A stretch of 64,000 bases of DNA from the NCBI RefSeq assembly GCF_000004075.3, contig NC_026661.2, positions 1,922,001 to 1,986,000 of the forward strand. The letters are read 5' to 3'. Below, piece after piece: positions 27,717-39,884 of the stretch. This DNA comes from Cucumis sativus (lineage: Eukaryota > Streptophyta > Magnoliopsida > Cucurbitales > Cucurbitaceae). The position numbers and the translations under genes are program-made. The first letter of the stretch is position 1, and every line of letters begins with the position of its first letter. Under the pieces are notes generated by a model. The model was not told the origin of the DNA and searched no databases. It saw nothing but the letters and a program-made list of their open reading frames with translations.

Positions 27717-28365
27717 ATTTTAAAAAATTTGGGAAAATAGATATTTTCAAAACTATTTAGGTAGAAACGGTCGTTTTTTGGCATTTATAAATTGTTATTA
27801 TTATTATCGTTGTTGTTTTTATTATTATTATTATTATAAAAAAATAAGTGGAATGAAATATTTAAGTAGGGAGGTAAGCGGTAACTTTATTGTTTAATTC
27901 CATATTTAATATGTTTAGCTCTCCTTTTTATATTTTGAAGATTTTTTTTTTAACTTTGTAATTTTTGATATTTTATATATTCAATTTATGAATGTTCAAT
28001 TTTGTTACCAAAGTATTTAATTATATTCAATTTATACAAATTATAAATGATTTGTTATTAAAAAGAAAGGTAATAGGAAATGAAATGATAAATTGAGATG
28101 GATATAAATCAATAATTGTGTGATTGAAGAATAAAAAGTAAAATATTTTTATAATATTATGAAAATAATTTTTTAAATTTTAATATTGTAATAATTATAA
28201 TAAAGATAATAATAATAATTAAATGGCTCACTGTCATATAAATTGATGGAGCCCACTCAGGAATGCGTCTTTTCAAGAGACACATTTTAATAATGCCAAA
28301 AAAAATCCACATCTTTTATCGAAATAGTTTTGAAAACACCCATTTTTCTTAATTTTTTAAAAAAA
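27717..28365. repeat. Imperfect inverted repeat
   Basis: About 65 bases at 27717-27785 (tattttcaaaactattt ... ttttttggcat) match the reverse complement of about 28290-28365 (atgccaaaaaaaatcc ... aaatagttttgaaaacacc). The loop is AT-rich, with ATT repeats near 27797-27838. It may be two inverted insertions of one repeat or a foldback element. Confidence 0.5.
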
Positions 28366-28739
28366 TTATCCTCATTTTTCAAATCACCCTAGTTGTAATC
28401 ACATTCTCATCGATTATAAAAATGAGAGGTATACATAGTTTGAGTTGTTAGAACTTTTTGGATCAACCCAAAATTTAAGTTGGGTTGACTTTGGTTCGTT
28501 TAAGTTTTTCGATTATTTATTTTTCTTTTTTTTAGTATTTTTAAATACTTAAATTTGTCTTTATAACATATACGTCAAATAATTAGATTTCATAAAACTC
28601 AAATGTTAAATATTAAAATTCAATATATTTGTTACAAACTTCAAATAAACGTCATGAAAATATATATGAATATTTATAAGTTTAAAAATTTGGATTGGAT
28701 TGGGTCAAATCGGAGTTTAAATAGGAAATTACTTTAAAT

Positions 28740-28860
28740 AACAAGACTTCATACAAATAATAGTTTATCTTGGTCTGTTATGGTCCATCGTAGATAAATT
28801 ATGATATTTTGTAAATATTTTGGTTCATTTTGCTATATTTGAAAATAAATCATATTATCG
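28740..28860 (-). mobile_element. Short MITE-like element, copy 2 (inverted)
   Basis: Shares an exact 34-base end (28812-28845) with the element at 22665, in opposite orientation. The inner part has diverged (tggtctgttatggtccatcg). It lies about 250 bp upstream of the Nudix gene leader. Confidence 0.5.
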
Positions 28861-28999
28861 ACGTATATAATCTAAACTTAAATATTTGATTTAAACATAT
28901 CCTCTATCTTAACCCACAAACAATCAAATTTTATATAGTAACATATACCACTATATAATAAATACATTAAAAATATATGAACGGTTACAATAATAAGAT

Positions 29000-29390
29000 T
29001 TAAGAAAGATGGAATGAATTTTTGTAATGTGAATATATGAACTTAACAATTGCATAAAGCAAATAAAAGAAAAAAAAAAAGGAAAAAAGGACGAAAATTA
29101 CATTGGGGTTTTCGGTTGGATGTGTAGTCCCAATTCGTCGAAAGAAGCTGGAAAAGAGGCGTAGAAATGGGTTCCTATTCGTCTTCTTCAACGACTCTTC
29201 CATAGTTTTAATATCAATCAAAATCTTCTGCTGCATTCAAATGGAAGTTTCATTAGAGTCAATGAACCCCATGTTCAAGGCACTGCCTATTTCTCTTTAT
29301 TTCTTTATATAAATCTGTGTCTTCATATCAGGTTTTATGTTGTATCTATCGTATGAAATCTGATTAATTGTTTTTGTTTGATTTTTCTTC
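29000..29390 (+). promoter_or_regulatory. Promoter/leader of the Nudix gene with upstream ORF
   Basis: From about 29100 the sequence is less AT-rich and looks transcribed. An upstream ATG at 29242 opens a 23-codon frame (MEVSLESMNPMF...) that stops at about 29311, before the main start. If retained in the mRNA it could reduce translation. A possible acceptor near 29331 (catatcag) leaves open a leader intron. Confidence 0.4.
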
Positions 29391-32300
29391 ATGTTCGGAT
29401 TGAGGAGTATTAAATTATATACTTACCTTTCCCTATTTAAAGCATTTCCATCTTCTTTATCCTCCTCTGCACTTCATTCTTCATCGAATCAAGCTTTCTT
29501 CAACTCTTCGTCGTCTTCCCTTTTCAGCTTCAGAACAGGTAGGGGGTTTTTTATTTGTTTTTCTGCGTTTTTTTTTTTTTGTTTACGTTGATTCTATGTC
29601 GGTTCTCTTCATATTTTAGTGGGTTCTTCCTTGATTTCTGTACCCAAGTTCATAGCTAGGATTGGGATTTTAAGACCTGGATTTGATTTGAGTTTAAATT
29701 ATTGCATAATCATGTGGATTTGGACTTATTTTGTGCTCCTTTTTGTGGGGGGTTTCTTGTTTTTCATTCTTGTAGTTGCGGCTACTGCTTCATATGTAGG
29801 AAACAAAAGTCCAACACTCAGCCGAGACATGTCTTCCTCATCATCAACTCTAGAGAAAGTGACTCCTCATGCTAATGTTCAACAGCTTGAACTATTGAGT
29901 GGAGTTCACGATCGTTATGATGGAGTCATTGTAGAAATGAAGGACCCTATGGACTCAAATGAATTTGGTTCTTTGCTTAGAGCTTCGTTGTCTCAATGGA
30001 AACAACAGGTATTTTTTCTGTTCGGTTATAGCCTATAGGTTGAACTTGGTTCTTTATATGTAGTTCCTGTCTTCGACTCCCATTTATGGTTTCTGTTTCC
30101 GTTTTGATTTTCAGGGTAAGAGAGGTATTTGGATCAAATTGCCTATTGAACTTGCAAATCTTGTTGAAGTTGTTGTTAAGGTACATTTTGTTCGTACAAA
30201 TACATAAAAGTCACTTTTTTTCTTAAACCGTACGATATTTTCAAATTGTAAAGATCTTAAAAATTGTTTTGCTGTCTGAATGAACAGCCTGATTCATGCA
30301 GTTATACTGATTTTTTCTTTGACATGGCACTTACATTACAAATCCAAAACGTTAAGTATACTCTGTATGATTAAAAAAAAAATGTTCCACTGATTGGTGT
30401 CTCTCCACTTCTACCTTTAAGTTTTAGAACTTCTATAGAATTCCATGTTTGATGATGAGTAAATAATGTTAAGTCTGATTTACTATTATGTCTATCTCAA
30501 ATTTAAGTATGTATTTATATGGTCATAAATATATCTCATGAGATTGGTTGTATGTTAGTCTGGATATTCATCGCTATTTTAAAGAAGGAAAAAAAGAAGT
30601 TCAAGCTAAATTGTTGTTTTTGGTCGTACACTGTTTCTGAATTTTCAACTTTTTGATTATATTGTCTGGAAGGCAGAAACTCTTAGAATGTGATCCTTTG
30701 TGGCCACGATAAAGTCTGAATGCATCCCTTCAAAATCTCTTTACTCCTTTCACGTGCTCCAATGTGACCTAGTCAATCCACTGTAGTTCGATTAGCCAAA
30801 AGTTAAAATACAAATGTCTTTTGTATCTGCTTAAGAAAGATAACTGTATGTATGTGTCACTTTAATAAATTAACGCTGGTTGTTGCTTTTGATTTTCAGG
30901 AAGGATTTTCTTTCCACCATGCCGAACCTAATTATCTAATGCTCGTGCGATGGATCTCTGAAACTACGAATAACCTTCCAGCTAATGCCTCTCATCGTGT
31001 GGGCATCGGTGCATTTGTAATGAACAGTAATCGAGAGGTACTTTCCAAATTCCTCTTGTTTGTTTGTGATTTTGATGCGATACTGTGTTCTTAGGAATAA
31101 TTTGCTGTCTATTTGAAAGATTTCAGTTAGAAGAGCTCTTTGGTTTTAGTAGCTAACATGAATACTCTAATTTTGAAGGTGCTTGTGGTTCAAGAGATTA
31201 GTGGCAAATTCAAAGGTACAGGAGTTTGGAAGTTACCAACTGGAGTGGTTAATGAGGTGAGGAAATTTCAATTTGCTTCAACTGTCTCAATTCAATAAGC
31301 CTTTCTTGTGCTATAATCTACTTCTCCTTTCTGTAGGGGGAGGATATTTGTGACGCAGCAATTAGGGAAGTAAAAGAAGAGACTGGCGTAAGTTATGAAT
31401 AACAAGGAGTTTAATTTTATTGTCATTATTATTATTATTTTAATTTCACTTTCTCTCTTTCCCTCTCTCAAATGTTTAATAGTTTCACTTGAAATTCCTT
31501 TCAGGTTGATGCAGAATTTGTAGAAGTTTTAGCATTCAGGTACACCAAGTTACATTCTTCACCATTTATTTCACATTTTATCCAATGCACCCAATTTTCC
31601 TTGTACTAAATGGTAAGAAGCGCACAAGTACGGATACAAAACACACCATTTTTTAAAAATCTAGGACAAGACATAGCAAGGACACTTTTATTTAATTATA
31701 AGATATATACATATGTAGAGAGAGAGAGAGGCGGAGAGAGAGAGATTTTTCATACTATAAGAAAATTAAAATTTAAAGTTTGATGTAATTCACATCCAAA
31801 ATTTATTTATTATTGTCATATACGAGTCTTTTTAGTCTACTCAACAAGTGTTCAATACGTGTCCAACAAGTATTAGATTGTTCAAGTGTTTGACATATAT
31901 CGGACACGGACATGCTAGTCAAACTAAAATGTTTATGCTTGTTTATGCTTCTTAGGCCGGATATGTGTTGTTGTAATGTATAGGGGAGTTTCCATCCTTA
32001 CCCTTTTTTCTCTCTTTTCTTGGATGAAAATTTCTTACTACCTGCTCCTTTCTGTTGTGTAATGCAGGCAAAGCCACAGTGCGTTTTTTACAAAATCGGA
32101 TTTGTTTTTCGTATGCATGTTACGACCACGTTCCTTTGACATTCAAAAGCAAGCTTCAGAAATTGAGGCTGCCAAGGTATATTTAGTAAGACAGTGATTG
32201 ATAAATAATGAGATGTGTCATTCTCCTATTTTGATGGAAAATCCCTCCGTTTAATTAGAGACATCTCATAATGAGGCCCCAAAATTGGAATCCAATGTTT

Positions 32301-32706
32301 CCATATCAATAATTGATCACTAATCTAAACAACTTTAGGACAGGTCACACCCTACTGTCTAGATTAAAAACACTTATCCAGGAATACGATACTATCTCGA
32401 CTTCAATTCTTTTTTATATCAAACATAGATATGGTATCAAAACATTCCTTTGTAGAGGCCATTCTAAGACTGTAGATTACAGTGACAATTTTTTTTGCCC
32501 TTCTCTGACTTTTTCCACTTCCAAAACAGTGGATGCCCATTGATGAATATGCAGACCAACCCTTTGTTAAAGAAAATTCGGGTTTCGACTACGTGGCAAA
32601 AGTATGTTTAGCAAAGGCGAACAACAGCTACAACGGTCTCTCAGCTATGCCTACGTATTCTGCGTCTGGTAAAATGACGTTCCTCTACTCAAAACATGAA
32701 ATCTGA
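29391..32706 (+). CDS. Nudix hydrolase (NUDT2/7/10-like) with N-terminal extension, 9 exons
   Basis: Hydrolyses nucleoside diphosphates linked to another group; relatives act on ADP-ribose and NADH. Exons: 29391-29538, 29776-30008, 30115-30180, 30900-31037, 31179-31256, 31337-31387, 31505-31539, 32068-32176, 32530-32706; 1035 nt, 344 residues, all joins in frame. The Nudix box GX5EX7REVXEEXGV is complete at residues 217-239 (G217, E223, R231, E232, E235, E236, G238). The upstream pre-Nudix domain is typical of this plant clade (DRYDGVIVEM, SLSQWKQQGKRGIWIKLP, HHAEPNYLMLVRW). The first 50 or so residues are Ser-rich, contain few acidic residues and precede the conserved domain, so a plastid or mitochondrial transit peptide is possible. 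The exact substrate cannot be told from sequence. Confidence 0.93.
31640..31930. repeat. Repeat debris in Nudix intron 7
   Basis: The intron between 31539 and 32068 contains a (GA)n tract at about 31718-31744 and a stretch with repeated phrases of the type acaagtgttca, acgtgtccaacaagt, tgttcaagtgtttgaca and cggacacggacatg. This is internally repetitive and probably a transposon remnant. Splice sites are unaffected. Confidence 0.4.
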
Positions 32707-33680
32707 ACTCATACTTCAGCAGCAACATCGACAATTGATTGCTCCCTCTAACCTCAGCATTACAAGATGCTCAAAAGAATCTATAAATTATTGACGTACA
32801 TATCATTTGTGCATTAAATCTCCATCTTGTTTGGTTTATGGTTAGAGAAAATTGGGTAGTAGTTTGTCACATGAGTTGTTGATTAATTATATTTTTATAT
32901 TGTTTTCTAAAATGTTAGCACAAAGGTGAAGTTAATAAAAGTGCTACTAGTTACAATAAACTTACTTCAACAATAAAGGACACAACGTTCCTTTCTAGAA
33001 TTCAACATCATGATTTTATATCAATGTACTCTACAATCTGTGATGTCTTTTTCTAAAATTAATGGCTATTATCATACCTAATTAAGCTATGTTTAGATTG
33101 AGTTAAAAGTTATATTTATAAGTCAATAAACTTGAAACTTGTACATGGTTTCTATGTATTGGTAATTAAAATCTCTAATTGACTCCTAAGCATAGGCATA
33201 AAACTCGCTAGTTAGTTCTTACCAAAAGTGGAATAAAAAAATGTGTTGGAGTCCTAAAGTTGCAAATATCAAAAGGGAAAAGGAAAGTGTGATGTTGGGG
33301 CTTCTTTATGATTTCTCTCCACCGACACAAGTATAAGATTCCCTAAATATTTCAACATGCATTGTCTAAATAATAATAATAATAAAAGAGAGAAGAAAAA
33401 TTAAAATAAATTATTCCAAATTAAATAAATTATTGTTCTTTTTCAAAATGGGAAAAAAAAAAATGAAGGCAAATCACTTAAGAAAATACAACCCAATTTG
33501 ATATTTAAAGTGACTGTACACCATCCAAAAAAAAAGGGTAAAAATAAAAATGAAAAACATCACCGACACTCTCAAAAATAAAAAATCGAAAATACAAAGT
33601 GAGACTTTCCTTTTTTTTATTTTGCTCTATGAATAAACGGACCTCTAATATAACGCCACGTCTCCATTCCATCATACAAA
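32707..33680. other. Spacer between convergent Nudix and FLA genes
   Basis: Holds the two 3' UTRs, facing each other. It is AT-rich, with an AAT run at about 33370-33382. Nothing else was recognised. Confidence 0.6.
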
Positions 33681-35885
33681 TCATACGAGCAAAACACCCA
33701 ACCACAAACTCAACATCACCACCACCGCCATCGATCTCTCACCGTTCCTTCCAAACGCTCCATCTTTTTCTGATGTCTGATCCGCCGGATCTCCGTCCGA
33801 CTCATCCGACCCAATTGGGGAGTCTGCATCCTCGGACTCCTCTCCGTCCGACGCCTTAGGCGATGGTGCCTTCGTCTTCTTCTTCTTCGGCGATGATTTC
33901 GGTGCTGGAGCCTCCTCTTCCTCCTCCGGTACTGCCTTGAAAAGCTCCTTCGGCTGCAACACCTTATCGACCTCATACACTATCAACGGCTCCGAATCTA
34001 TCAGCGTCGCTGTCACTGTCGACGTCACAACCTTCGTCTTTACCATGACGTCCTCGCCGTCGGTCTTGATGACGAAATCGTACTTGGCGCCGCCGTCTGT
34101 GGCTAACGTGCTGACGACGCCGTTGTTCGATTTGAACATCTGCAACGATAAGTAAATCGGCATACCGTGGTACAATAGCAACGATACTTTATGCGCCGCC
34201 GTGAGATTCTTGTACTTGGGAAGAAATGCATTGAGTGCGTCTTCCGTTGGACAAAACATCGTTAGTCCACCATCGACGTTCGATTGATATGTTTCAATGG
34301 CGCCAGCAGCTATTAAGAGATCAGAGAAGGCTTTGCAACCTTGCTTTGGCAGGACCTCCGTCAGATTCAAACTGACCGGCGCCGCCGTTGGAGCCTCGGC
34401 GTCGGCGGATGTTATAACCTAACGTAAAATCCCAATTTGTTAAAATAACTGTTACGGTTAACTAACAGAATTGTCGTTTTCTGATAGAAAAACTAATAAA
34501 TAAATAATCAGATCCATAACAAATTAAATGAACTTTTTGAGTTTCCATTTTGTCGGTCACAAAATAGACCGCTAAGAGACTAAGTTTAATAGATAAAAGA
34601 CATAATTATCAAATACTCACTTCTAAGAATTGAAAAACTAACTAAACTTTAACAAAATATTAAAATTATGAAACTCAAACATAGTTAGATCTGTATATTA
34701 ATGATTATAATGTAAGTTAACTTTATATTCTTATCCAACAGTTGAAGTTTTGAATCTTTACATTAATGTATGTGTTACTAACATAATAAAGTTTTTTTTT
34801 GTTAATATGAGAATTGAAGGAATACAATCGACCAAACTTTTTATTCTAAAATTATAATATTAATACAATGTCAGTTGAACTCAACTCGTTTTAGCAACTA
34901 AAACAGTGTTAACATTTAGTTGAAAATCAACTTCATTTAGAATATTCTAAAGATTACCCTATCATTCACGGTGGATCCTACGCAAGTGTTCAATCACAAA
35001 TTGTTACGAAATGTTTTTTTCTATTTGAATAGTATATTTTTTTCCTATAATAATATTAGTTATTGTATATTGTATATTTAACTTTGTTAATCATTTAATA
35101 GTGGTTGAAACTGTGGATCCAGGAACTTTTGTCGATCGGTAACTTTCTAATTTGGTATTATAGTTATACTAAACAAGTCGGTGATTAACATGGTGTAATT
35201 GTCAATTTAATTGTTAAATAAGAAGTGATATTATCGGAAATAAATAAATCTCATTCACATATTCATACTATTACCACTGATATCAAGATTAAGATTGTTA
35301 AAAATTTGAACAAGATAATAGGAATTAGGATTTGGCGTAATGAAAAAGGTTGAAATCGACAGTTACCTTACTGATCTGCAAGATGGAGATATTGTAAGGC
35401 ATTTCCACGACCGATTTAACATAGAAGGAATTGAGATCGCCGCCGTTATCCTCGGATCCAAATCCAACCTTACCGCCTCTCATATTAGTGATATTAACAT
35501 ATCCAGAAGTACCAGTAGCGGAACCGGTGGCCTGAAACAGAGTAGAAGAGAGCGTAGTTCCTTTAGAAAGCTGATGAAGCTTTTTAGCACCGTAGTAATC
35601 AACAAGAACATGAAGCGAGAGCACATTCTTGATGGTGCCGACGGAGAAATGCTTGTCGAGAAGAGCGGACATGGCAGAGTTGTCTAAGGCGAGGACAGTA
35701 ATGGTAAGACGGCGGTTGATTTCGCCAGCGAGGTGGGTGATTGTGAGGTAGTGGTTGAAGGTGCTGAACTCAGGGTGTTTGGCGAGGATTCTAGTGATGT
35801 TGTGAGCGTCGGCGGAGGAGGGGGAGAAGATGAGGAGGAGGAGGAGAGGGAGAGCCAGAGTGGCGAGGGGGAAGGGACGGGGCAT
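33681..35885 (-). CDS. Fasciclin-like arabinogalactan protein (FLA1/2-like), 2 exons
   Basis: A GPI-anchored cell-surface proteoglycan linked to cell adhesion and wall organisation. Exons in gene order: 35885-35367 and 34418-33681; 1257 nt, 418 residues. Signal peptide (about 1-27, long Leu run then SSADA). The first fasciclin domain covers about 28-170 with several N-glycosylation sites (HNIT, VNIT, YNIS). A Pro/Ala linker (EAPTAAP) leads to the second fasciclin domain at about 190-325 (TMFCPTEDALNAFLP; LIVYEVDKVLQP). Next comes an AGP-type region with a Lys patch (APAPKSSPKKKKTKAPSP), then an acidic Ser/Asp stretch. The hydrophobic tail VVVMLSLWLGVLLV fits a GPI-anchor signal. The intron after the first domain and the length fit the FLA1/FLA2 group rather than the intronless FLAs; subgroup assignment is inference. 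The start codon sits in a strong context (gccaccATG). Confidence 0.93.
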
Positions 35886-36010
35886 GGTGGCGGAGGGGAA
35901 TGGGGAATGTGGAAATTGGGGGATTTGATTGGGGGTGGGAGTGAGAGATTTAGGGATTTGAGTGAAGGGAGTTTTTATTTTGGAAGAGAGATTTTTAAGA
36001 AATAGAAAAG
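35886..36010 (-). promoter_or_regulatory. Leader of the FLA gene
   Basis: On the minus strand this is a CT/CCC-rich leader (tctctcactcccaccccc) directly upstream of the ATG, preceded by an AT-rich aaaataaaaact that could serve as a TATA-like element. The transcription start was not determined. Confidence 0.4.
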
Positions 36011-37659
36011 GTTAGTTAGCATGGGAGCCAGCTCAAGAGAGGAGTGAAGTGGGCCCTCTCATGGCATTAGTTTAATTCAATATTTATTTCTTAATTTGAT
36101 TTTTGACATTTAATTATTTATTTATATAATGAAATTATAAGTTTGTTGGACTCAAAAGGTTTCAAATATTTTTAAATTTTTTAGGTCTTAATTTTATGGA
36201 ATGTTCAAAGCAAACATCTTAAATCATACATATCTAAATGCTTTTCTTACTTTTTCAAATCTCATTTATCTTGTATTAAATTCATCACATTTGTATGTTT
36301 ATTTTTTCGTATTTTCTCACTTTTTTTACACCTATTAGTATTGAAAATATACGAAAGTATCGATGAAACTTTAACATTATTATAGAGTTATACTCATGTT
36401 GACGATTAAATTATTAGATAGGATACTCTCAAAACGTTTGTTTGTGTTTTATTTGGAAATTGAATTGTCAAATTGATTTCTAAATTTTAAATTTAGTGAT
36501 ATGTTTTGGAATTTCCTAATTTCAAAACTCAAATAAAGGATATTTTAGATATTTATTTGAATTTTTTTATCAAATAAAACTTTGAACTTTTAATTTTATA
36601 TTTAATAGATATTTTAAAATTTTAACACACGAAAAAATACAAATTTGTGTACTAGCGGTTTTGTTCTTACAGTATGCAAGGTAGATTATTAAACTTCACA
36701 TCTAAAAATTAATAATACAAATTTATGTTAGTATTGACAAAACAACCCAATCGGGACTTTATATATATATAATATATGGATATAAATTGGTTAATATAAA
36801 TGTTTGATTAACTAATCTAACATGGCCAAATAGTAACTAAATATAAAATAATATTCTAAGAACTAAAAATAGAAAACAAAAATCAAAAGTCATAAATCTA
36901 AATCTTGTAGGAAAAGAAATCAGAAACCAAAATTAAATTCCAAACCTTTTTGTTTCTTTGTGTTTTTTGTTTCTTCTTTTTCATGTACATCATAATTATG
37001 ATTCATACTTTATACTAACAACAATAGTAAATAATATGACATGTACAAGAACAACATATATAGTAAGTTCCTCTTTTAACGGTAGTTATAATCAATGATT
37101 TGAAAACAAACCTTTTTATAGTTTGAGGACAAAATATATGGTATTTAAACGTCGATGCATATTAGTTACTCGAGTAATTTAAGCGAATTATGAAATGGAT
37201 AGCGAAAATTAATTCAATCTATTTTTAAATGAGTAATTAATTATTACGAATGATTATATATTTTAATAATAATCCAAAAAGATGTATGGATATTCTAAAG
37301 AAAAAAGTAGTAAAGATATATTGGCAAAATGAATCCCAATAATTTAATAAGGGTTAGATAATAGATAGAAGTAAAGGTAAGATACTTGACTTTGTTTATG
37401 ATTATTTGAAAGACTTGTGTGCTTGATAAGATGCTTGTGCATGTGGGCACTTGAATTTTGGAACCTATTCTAACTTGCAAGTAATTCACAAACTTTTTTT
37501 CAATATATAAAAAGAAAACTCGTATAAGGTTAAAATATCATTTTAGTCGGTGTATTTTACTGTTTTTACTATTTAGTTATATTTTCAAACGTCTAATTTT
37601 AGTATATAAATTTTCAATAAATCTTAAATTTAATTTTAGCAAAATTGGAATCCAAGACA

Positions 37660-37860
37660 TTACGTGTGAACATCGATCGATCAATGCATGTTTTTCGATC
37701 AAATTGCCACTGAATCAATTATGGTTGGTTTAGTAAACGTTCAAATCGACCTTGATCATCAATCAATTTAGGTCGGTTAAGCCTCACGGACTAAAACTCT
37801 TCTTATCTCCAACTGACTACTTTTAATTTGGTTTTTTGAATCTATCATGCACACATCTAA
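37660..37860 (+). repeat. Dispersed repeat, copy 2
   Basis: Diverged copy of the repeat at 21545-21840, in the same orientation, recognised by gttcaaatcgaccttgat and ttttttgaatctatcat. No coding signal. Confidence 0.5.
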
Positions 37861-39840
37861 AAGAGATTCAAATCAAACTATTGACATTATGATTAATAAC
37901 ACACTCATATATCAACTGAATTATTCAACCTAACTATTAGATTGTTTTACTATCAAACTAGATTATTAATCTTGTTTTATGCTTAAAACAATGTTTAGTT
38001 TCGCACATATATCTCTATCGATACTTGAAGCTAAACCGACACTAAATAGTTGGGGAATAAAATCATGTGTTTTTTAAAATAATAATTGAAAAAGGAAAGA
38101 AAGGTCAAGAAGATTAAAGCCAAAATAGACAAAAAGAAAAGGGGCAGCATAGACAAATGATGTCCCACCAACCACTTTGAAAAGAAAACCCAAATGCTTC
38201 AATCATTTTAATTTATTAAATCAACATTTGGATTTGGTACATAATTTAAATTAATAATCAAAGAAAATTTAAATCTTGTTTAAACCATTTCTTATGGCTT
38301 CTTTTTTAGTAATTACGCAATTAATCTACGTTTTAAAAAGAAAAAAACTATTTTAAAAAACAAAAGGATTTCTCAAGTGTAAATATTTTTATAGAAGTTT
38401 AAAAATATATTATTGACATATAATTTTAGTTTTGTAACTTCAACAAATCTTATATTTAATTTCTCAAAATCAATTTTTATTAATTTTCTTATGTGGATAT
38501 GTTTTCAAAATTTACAAAATTGGATAGTTAAAATTACTAGATTTCGAGGAACAATTTTATTTATTTATTTAAATTGAAAGATTGTGAGAAAAATATTGTT
38601 TCTCAAGTTTGAGCTTGAGAAGTTTGAAATATGGTTAATATTTTGAAAAGAAAAAAAGTAATGAGAATCTTTTTTTTTTTTTTTTCACATATTGAAAAAG
38701 TAAATTAAAGTTAGTGTGTATACCAAAATCTAATCAACCTAAATTAGCATTATTTTGTATAAAAATATTGAATTAAAATATAGTATTTAAAAAAGTCTTA
38801 GTGAAAGATAAAATTAACATCTTTCCAAAGTTTTAATTGCATCCATGATGTGTTTGTCCTTTTTCCTAATTAAATTATTAATAGAAAAACTTACTCACTC
38901 ACATTTGTATGATTTAATACAAATTATGGATTGAAATTCTATTTCCACATGTACTTAAAACTATTATAGAGTCTACCTATTGAGAGGTTGTAAACTTATG
39001 TTTAGAAACTCTATAGATTTTACTAAAGTTTCCTTTTTCATCTAGAAGGTGGAGGCTTATGCACAAATCGTACGCGATGTTTCTTTTCACCGTGGAATAA
39101 TGTCCTCCCTCATTCTTTGGTATCTTAGGCTTTGGATCGAAGAGCAAGCGAATTCTCTTTTTTATTTTTCTCTCTACTCATTGTGATTTGAATCTTTGAT
39201 TTCTTGTGATGTAATATCCTTTAGTTGGTTGGTGAATGTCTTCTAAAGAAAAGCTTCAATTTTTTTATATATTAAAAAAAAAAGAAAAACCCATTATGGC
39301 CTCGAAAGTAAATCACCAACAACCATAAAAACACATCTCCTCTTTTCAATAAAATGAAAAAAAAACATAAAATTAAAATTAGAAAGACATTATTTTAATG
39401 CTCGAAGAACTTCAAAGAAGATTAATTTGTGAATGTTAACAAATGTTTAAAGCCCCTTTAACAAAAAGAAAAATATTGTTTCTTCGTTTCTCATATTTAA
39501 CGATCAGTTTTTTAAAACTAAAAAATAAAAACAAACGAAAGTTACCGATCTTAAATTGAGACGACATTGTTGTAGGGTTAATTAGAAAGGAAAATTAAAA
39601 ATGAATAATAAAGAAAGAAAGTAGTTGAAGAAAATAATTGAGTGGATGAATTATGAAATATAAAAACAATACTAATAATAATAAGAAGAAGAAGAATAGA
39701 AAATAGAAAATAGAAAATAGGTGAGGATGGAGAAGGGCCCAGAAGTGTCGGTAGAGAAGAGGCTCCAAGAAAAGCCAGCCTGGCGTGAGGATGCCTCATT
39801 GGGACAACCGTATTTGTCTATTTAATTAATTAATCAATCT

Positions 39841-39884
39841 TTTTCTTTCTCTCTCTCTCTCTCTCTCTTTTTTTTTTTTTTTTT
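39841..39884. repeat. CT microsatellite followed by poly-T
   Basis: A (CT)n tract of about 20 bases runs into a T-run of about 17 bases. Such tracts are common in plant leaders and spacers, but no gene follows. Confidence 0.8.

Larger units (their letters stand above)
18891..29000. other. Gene-free AT-rich region (about 10 kb)
   Basis: No frame longer than about 100 codons and no family resemblance were found; the open frames at 19502, 20461, 21900 and 27491 look like chance. Structured parts are listed separately: a dispersed repeat near 21545-21840, a short element near 22665, a CACGTG cluster at 23029-23073 and an inverted repeat at 27717-28365. The remainder is AT-rich with homopolymer runs, consistent with decayed transposons. 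Confidence 0.6.

Noticed and set aside
33716..33976. Arg-rich minus-strand frame and an overlapping plus-strand frame (33599-33859)
   Set aside because: Shadows of the FLA second exon in other frames.
35733..36005. Glu/Gly-rich plus-strand frame of 90 codons
   Set aside because: Antisense to the FLA signal-peptide region and its CT-rich leader; composition explains the open frame.
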